Origin: Anaerolineaceae bacterium
GTDB lineage: Bacteria > Planctomycetota > Phycisphaerae > FEN-1346 > JAACEH01
DNA: 9,168 bases
Reading direction: 5' to 3'
Assembly (NCBI GenBank): GCA_011682595.1
Contig: JAACEH010000039.1
Location: 1-9,168, forward strand
The position numbers and the translations under genes were made by a program. Positions 5,831-9,168 of this stretch are shown here, one piece after another. The notes below the pieces were generated by a model that had not been told where the DNA came from, did no database searches, and saw only the letters and a list, made by a program, of their open reading frames with translations. How positions within the stretch are numbered: position 1 is the stretch's first letter; the number at the start of each line of letters is the position of its first letter.

Positions 5831-6964
5831 ATGAGTTCCTCCGATTCCAAAGGGCCGATCAAGAGTGAGGAATCCAAGCTCGCTTATTACGAAGCGTCGC
5901 AGTGGACGTTGATGCGCCGCCGCTTTGCCAAACACAAGGTGGCTGTGTGGATGCTCTTTGTCATCCTGGCCCTCTACATGTTCTGTATGAACGCCGACTT
6001 TTTTGCCCCCTACGACCCGGAGAAGTTTCATGCCGACTGGGGCAACGTTCCGCCGCAGCTCCTGCATTTCGGCAAGGTCGAGGGCCATCTGCTGCCGCGG
6101 CCGTACGTCTATCCCTACGTCAGAACCAGAAACCCCATCACGCTGGCCGAACGCTACTACGTCGACAAGGAGACCCGCGTCCCGATCAAGTTCTTCGTCC
6201 AGGGCCGCCCCTGGAAGTTCCTCTGGCTCTGGGAGACCAGGCTGCACCTGTTCGGCGTCGAGCAGGGACAGACATGCTTTCTGCTGGGCACCGGCAAACT
6301 CGGCCAGGACGTCCTCAGCCGCATCCTGTACGGGGGGCGGATTTCGTTACTGGTCGGCTTCACGGGCGTCTTCCTGACCTTCTTTCTGGGCATCTTCCTG
6401 GGAGGCATCTCGGGCTATTTTGGCGGCAAGATCGACCTGGCCATCCAGAGAGTGGCCGAAGTTTTCATGACCGTGCCGAAGATCCCCATCTGGCTGGCCC
6501 TGGCGGCGGCCATTCCCAAGGGCTATACGCCGCTGCAGGTCTATTTCTTCATGACCCTCATCCTGGCCTGCATGGGCTGGCCCGGCTTGTGTCGCGTCGT
6601 TCGCGGCAAGCTGCTCTCGTTGCGCGAGGAGGACTATGCCCGGGCCGCCATCCTGGCCGGGGCCAGTGAGCGGCGCGTTATTTTCGTGCACCTGGTGCCG
6701 AACTTCATGAGCCACATTATCGCCAGCCTGACGCTCCGCGTGCCGATGATGATCCTGGCCGAAACTTCGCTGAGTTTCCTCGGCCTGGGCCTGAGGAAGC
6801 CGCTCGTCTCATGGGGCGTGCTGCTGAAAGACGCCAACAGTCCCGACGTGATCAGCAACCAGCCCTGGGTGATGCTGCCGGCTGCAGCGGTCATCCTGGC
6901 GGTGCTGGCTTTTAACTTTGCGGGAGAAGGCCTTCGCGACGCGGCCGATCCCTATACCACCTAA
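5831..6964 (+). CDS. oppC: ABC transporter permease, OppC/DppC type, with enlarged periplasmic loop
   Basis: This is the second channel subunit. The ATG at 5831 follows AAAGGGAG closely (about 2 nt). An N-terminal cytoplasmic stretch (1-36) precedes the first membrane helix (about 37-54). FAPYDPE follows, where family members soon reach the LGTDxxGRDxxSR motif. Here that motif (GTGKLGQDVLSR) does not come until residues 153-164. The intervening loop is roughly 75 residues longer than in E. coli DppC and is rich in aromatic residues and prolines. Further helices follow at about 172-197 and onward. The EAA loop is LREEDYARAAILAGASERRV (264-283), with the conserved glycine at G277. The late motif LAETSLSFLGLGLRKPLVSWG is also typical. 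At 377 aa it is longer than the usual ~300. The enlarged loop faces the enlarged binding protein and may be adapted to it. Confidence 0.94.
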   Translation: MSSSDSKGPIKSEESKLAYYEASQWTLMRRRFAKHKVAVWMLFVILALYMFCMNADFFAPYDPEKFHADWGNVPPQLLHFGKVEGHLLPRPYVYPYVRTRNPITLAERYYVDKETRVPIKFFVQGRPWKFLWLWETRLHLFGVEQGQTCFLLGTGKLGQDVLSRILYGGRISLLVGFTGVFLTFFLGIFLGGISGYFGGKIDLAIQRVAEVFMTVPKIPIWLALAAAIPKGYTPLQVYFFMTLILACMGWPGLCRVVRGKLLSLREEDYARAAILAGASERRVIFVHLVPNFMSHIIASLTLRVPMMILAETSLSFLGLGLRKPLVSWGVLLKDANSPDVISNQPWVMLPAAAVILAVLAFNFAGEGLRDAADPYTT

Positions 6965-6976
6965 GGTCGAAACGAG

Positions 6977-7975
6977 ATGAATGACCAACCGATTCTTGAG
7001 TTTGATGACGTAGCCGTCGAGTACCAGCTCGACGAAGGCATCGTCCACGCCGTCAGCGGCGTCAGCTACAAGGTCTTCGCCGACGAGACGCTGGCCGTGG
7101 TGGGCGAGAGCGGCTGCGGAAAGAGCCAGAGCAGCTATGCGGCCATGGGGCTGATCCAGCCGCCGGGACGGGTGACGCGCGGCCGGATCTTGTTCAAGGC
7201 CGAGGACGACCAGCCGCCGATCGAACTGAGCCAGTACGAGCGCAACAGCCCCCAGATGCGAAGCATCCGCGGCGGCAAGCTCTCCATGATCTTCCAGGAG
7301 CCGATGACCGCCCTTAGCCCGGTGCATCGCATCGGCAAACAACTCAACGAGGTGCTGAAGCTTCACACCACCATGAACAAAGAGCAGAGGTTCGAAAGGG
7401 CCTGCCAGATGCTGACCCGGGTCGGCATCCCCGACGCCGAGAAGCGATACTACCAGTACAGTTTCGAGTTCTCCGGCGGCATGAGGCAGCGGATCATGAT
7501 CGCCATCGCCCTGGCCTGCAACCCGCGGCTGCTCATTGCCGACGAGCCGACCACGGGGTTGGACGTGACCATTCAGTCGCAGATTCTGGAACTGATCCAG
7601 AAGTTGCAGAAAGAACACCACATGGCCGTGGTGCTTATCACTCACGACCTGGCCGTGGTGGCCGAGGCGGCGGACCGTGTGGCCGTAATGTACCTCGGCC
7701 GGATCGTTGAGATGGCCGACGTCAAGACGCTCTTTTCGTCGCCCAAGCATCCTTATACTGTGGCCCTGATGAAGTCGGTCATCGGTTCGCCGCTGGCGGC
7801 CGACGGGCGGCTGCAGACCATTCGCGGCACCGTGCCCGGCCGGCTGGAGACGGTCCCCGGCTGCGACTTCCACCCGCGGTGCGAATCGTTTATCCCGGGT
7901 ATCTGCGACCGCCTCGAGCCGCAATACAAGGCCGTTGACGACAAAACCTGGGCCAGTTGTCACCTTTACCGCTGA
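6977..7975 (+). CDS. oppD: ABC transporter ATP-binding protein, OppD/DppD type
   Basis: This cytoplasmic ATPase subunit powers transport together with OppF. All nucleotide-binding motifs are intact: Walker A GESGCGKS (43-50, K49), the Q-loop in [11 protein letters not shown], the ABC signature FSGGMRQR (165-172), Walker B ending in DEP (D189, E190) with the D-loop GLD, and the switch histidine in THDLAVV (H223). The C-terminal oligopeptide-transporter extension is present, with [10 protein letters not shown] and CDFHPRC. Its four cysteines (C296, C302, C310, C328) match the spacing seen in family members, some of which are reported to carry a 4Fe-4S cluster. The length (332 aa) is normal. The gene starts 12 nt after oppC, with only a weak AAGG about 10 nt upstream of the ATG. 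Its stop lies 20 nt before the preferred oppF start. Confidence 0.95.
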   Translation: MNDQPILEFDDVAVEYQLDEGIVHAVSGVSYKVFADETLAVVGESGCGKSQSSYAAMGLIQPPGRVTRGRILFKAEDDQPPIELSQYERNSPQMRSIRGGKLSMIFQEPMTALSPVHRIGKQLNEVLKLHTTMNKEQRFERACQMLTRVGIPDAEKRYYQYSFEFSGGMRQRIMIAIALACNPRLLIADEPTTGLDVTIQSQILELIQKLQKEHHMAVVLITHDLAVVAEAADRVAVMYLGRIVEMADVKTLFSSPKHPYTVALMKSVIGSPLAADGRLQTIRGTVPGRLETVPGCDFHPRCESFIPGICDRLEPQYKAVDDKTWASCHLYR

Positions 7976-7995
7976 GAGCAGGGAATGGACCCGAC

Positions 7996-9012
7996 ATGAA
8001 GCCGTTACTGAAAGTCGAAAACCTTCGCGTCTGGTTTCCCAAGGAAACCAGTTTTTTCGGCAAGCCGCGGACCTGGATCAAGGCGGTCGACGACGTTCGC
8101 TTCCAGCTGCACGCCGGGGAGACGCTCGGCCTGGTCGGGGAGAGCGGTTCGGGCAAAACGACCACCGGCTTTGCCGTCATGCGGGCCCTTCATCCGCGGG
8201 AAGGGTCGATAGAGTTCTGCCCCGACGGCAAGACCGCTCACGACCTGAGCCGCATGACCCACAAAGAGTTGCAGCCCTTCCGGCGGCACATGCAGATGAT
8301 CTTCCAGGACCCGTTCTCCTCGCTGAACCCGCGCATGACGGTGCTGCAGATTGTCTCCGAGCCGCTGAAGGTCAACGGCGTCGGCACCAAGGAGGAGCGG
8401 AAACAGAGGGTCCGCGAGTTGATCGTCGAGGCGGGCCTGCAGGCGGAGTTCCTGAACCGCTATCCGCACGCCTTCAGCGGCGGCCAGAGACAGAGAATCG
8501 TCATCGCCCGGGCCCTGGCCCTGCAACCGAAGATGATCGTCTGCGACGAGCCGGTCTCAGCACTGGACGTATCGGTCCAGGCCCAGATTCTGAACCTGAT
8601 GATGGAACTCAAGGATAAGTACAGGCTGGCCTACCTGTTCGTCGCCCACGACCTTGAGGTGGTGCGGCACATTGCCGACCGCGTAGCCGTGATGTACGCC
8701 GGCCGCCTGGTCGAGGACGGCACCAAGAAGCAGGTCTTCGACGACCCGTTCCATCCCTACACGCGATCGCTTCTGGCCTCTTCGCCCAAGCCCGATCCCA
8801 GCCATCGGTCGAAGCGCAACATTCTCCGCGGCGAGGTGCCGGACCCGTCGGACCTGCCCTCGGGCTGCGTGTTTCACCCGCGGTGCCCCGAGGCCATGAA
8901 GTGCTGCTCGGAAATTGTTCCCGCCCAGACGAACATAGACGGCCGCAACGTCCGCTGCCTGCTCTACGAGTCCGACCACAAGGACCAGCCCCCGGTCGAC
9001 GAGGGACCGTAG
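7996..9012 (+). CDS. oppF: ABC transporter ATP-binding protein, OppF/DppF type
   Basis: This is the second ATPase of the pair. I chose the ATG at 7996 (338 aa, MKPLLKVENLRVWF) over a TTG at 7957. It has an AGGGAA ribosome site about 10 nt upstream, begins where family members begin, and avoids overlapping oppD. Motifs are complete: Walker A GESGSGKT (48-55, K54), the Q-loop in IFQDPFSSLNPRMTV, the signature FSGGQRQR (160-167), Walker B with D184-E185 followed by PVSALDVS, and the switch histidine H218 in AHDLEVV. The extra loop after WFPKE (SFFGKPRTWIKAVDDV) is typical of OppF. The C-terminal extension has HPYTRSLLAS and GCVFHPRC, with cysteines at C291, C297, C303, C304 and C321. This is the last gene of the operon and is followed directly by the palindromic element. 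Confidence 0.95.
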   Translation: MKPLLKVENLRVWFPKETSFFGKPRTWIKAVDDVRFQLHAGETLGLVGESGSGKTTTGFAVMRALHPREGSIEFCPDGKTAHDLSRMTHKELQPFRRHMQMIFQDPFSSLNPRMTVLQIVSEPLKVNGVGTKEERKQRVRELIVEAGLQAEFLNRYPHAFSGGQRQRIVIARALALQPKMIVCDEPVSALDVSVQAQILNLMMELKDKYRLAYLFVAHDLEVVRHIADRVAVMYAGRLVEDGTKKQVFDDPFHPYTRSLLASSPKPDPSHRSKRNILRGEVPDPSDLPSGCVFHPRCPEAMKCCSEIVPAQTNIDGRNVRCLLYESDHKDQPPVDEGP

Positions 9013-9168
9013 CAGGTTGCCGTTTTACCGTGGCACGGGCAGAAAAGCCCGTGAGTCGCAGGGCCGTAATCGGCCCTGCAAACGACCTTGGGACACGGGC
9101 GAGACGCCCGTGCCCGCGCATGGGCAGGATGCCCAGGCCACGGTTCTAAGAGTTGTAGGACTACCTGC
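9012..9168. repeat. Cluster of nested palindromes after the operon, probable dispersed REP-like element
   Basis: Four hairpins lie in a row: CACGGGC/GCCCGTG (9034-9040 with 9047-9053), GCAGGGCCG/CGGCCCTGC (9058-9066 with 9071-9079), CACGGGCG/CGCCCGTG (9094-9101 with 9105-9112) and TGGGCA/TGCCCA (9121-9126 with 9130-9135). An outer pair, ACCGTGGC (9027-9034) with GCCACGGT (9137-9144), encloses them; extended to 14 bp it matches at 12 positions. GCAGGT (9012-9017) and ACCTGC (9163-9168) may form a still wider boundary. One frame of the third and fourth hairpins reads TGETPVPAHGQDAQAT. From memory, such peptides recur in spurious annotations of planctomycete genomes, as expected for a dispersed repeat. 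The element may continue beyond the window. Confidence 0.65.
9058..9079 (+). terminator. Possible transcription terminator hairpin of the operon
   Basis: This perfect 9-bp GC-rich stem with a 4-nt loop lies 46 nt after the oppF stop. It is followed by AAACGACCTT rather than a T-run, so it is not a classical intrinsic terminator. Together with the neighbouring hairpins it could still end or protect the transcript. Confidence 0.3.

Noticed and set aside
3652..5877. 741-codon open frame on the minus strand, antisense to the binding protein and oppB
   Set aside because: It mirrors two convincing sense genes. Its product is unusually rich in His, Gln, Asp and Arg, has no recognisable motif, and spans a gene boundary. 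It is a side effect of GC-rich third codon positions.
6809..7963. 384-codon open frame on the minus strand, antisense to oppC/oppD
   Set aside because: It has the same cause. The sense strand encodes an intact ATPase with all its motifs, and the antisense product has no domain signature.
7957..7995. TTG start for oppF, extending it 13 codons into oppD
   Set aside because: The ATG at 7996 has a ribosome site and matches the family's usual N-terminus; the extension adds no family sequence.
9034..9144. CRISPR array suggested by the similar CACGGGC hairpins
   Set aside because: The units differ in length and sequence, spacing is irregular, and the symmetry is nested palindromes rather than identical direct repeats with unique spacers.

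Overview
The window is GC-rich bacterial DNA. Most of it is one complete five-gene operon on the plus strand (1243-9012) encoding an oligopeptide-type (Opp/Dpp, PepT family) ABC importer: a very large, membrane-anchored substrate-binding protein (1178 aa), two permeases and two ATPases. The giant binding protein, the long periplasmic loop in the second permease, the secreted beta-helix remnant and the GC-rich palindromic element after the operon all suggest a free-living Planctomycetota/PVC-type bacterium, perhaps of the Phycisphaerae. That placement is inferred from general resemblance, not from a marker gene.

Layout. Positions 1-563 (minus strand) hold the N-terminal 187 codons of an unrecognised cytosolic protein that runs off the left edge. 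It has a clear ribosome binding site and a good sigma-70-like promoter. Positions 564-1242 form a divergent intergenic region that is far from empty. It holds that promoter, a frameshifted and 3'-truncated remnant of a secreted right-handed beta-helix (pectate-lyase-like) gene on the minus strand, a long hairpin exactly where the remnant's homology stops, a 12-bp inverted repeat, a candidate promoter for the transporter operon, and a second inverted repeat near its predicted transcription start. Positions 1243-9012 hold the operon in the order SBP, OppB, OppC, OppD, OppF, with gaps of 3, 52, 12 and 20 nt. Positions 9012-9168 hold a cluster of nested palindromes that looks like a dispersed extragenic element and may also end transcription.

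How the genes work together. The binding protein would capture a solute outside the cytoplasmic membrane and deliver it to an OppB-OppC channel, with OppD and OppF hydrolysing ATP. The binding protein carries sequence hallmarks (LPPVEQRLP; NPYYYKVDAEGRQLPYID) that I associate with a cluster of peptide-type binding proteins often found in glycan-utilisation loci. Together with the neighbouring remnant of a polysaccharide-degrading-type protein, this makes oligosaccharide uptake as plausible as peptide uptake.

The most unusual feature is inside the binding protein. Two diverged copies of a roughly 155-160-residue module (residues 361-520 and 586-741) interrupt the standard fold, and an extra N-terminal domain of about 165 residues precedes it. 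Together these make the protein about twice the usual length.
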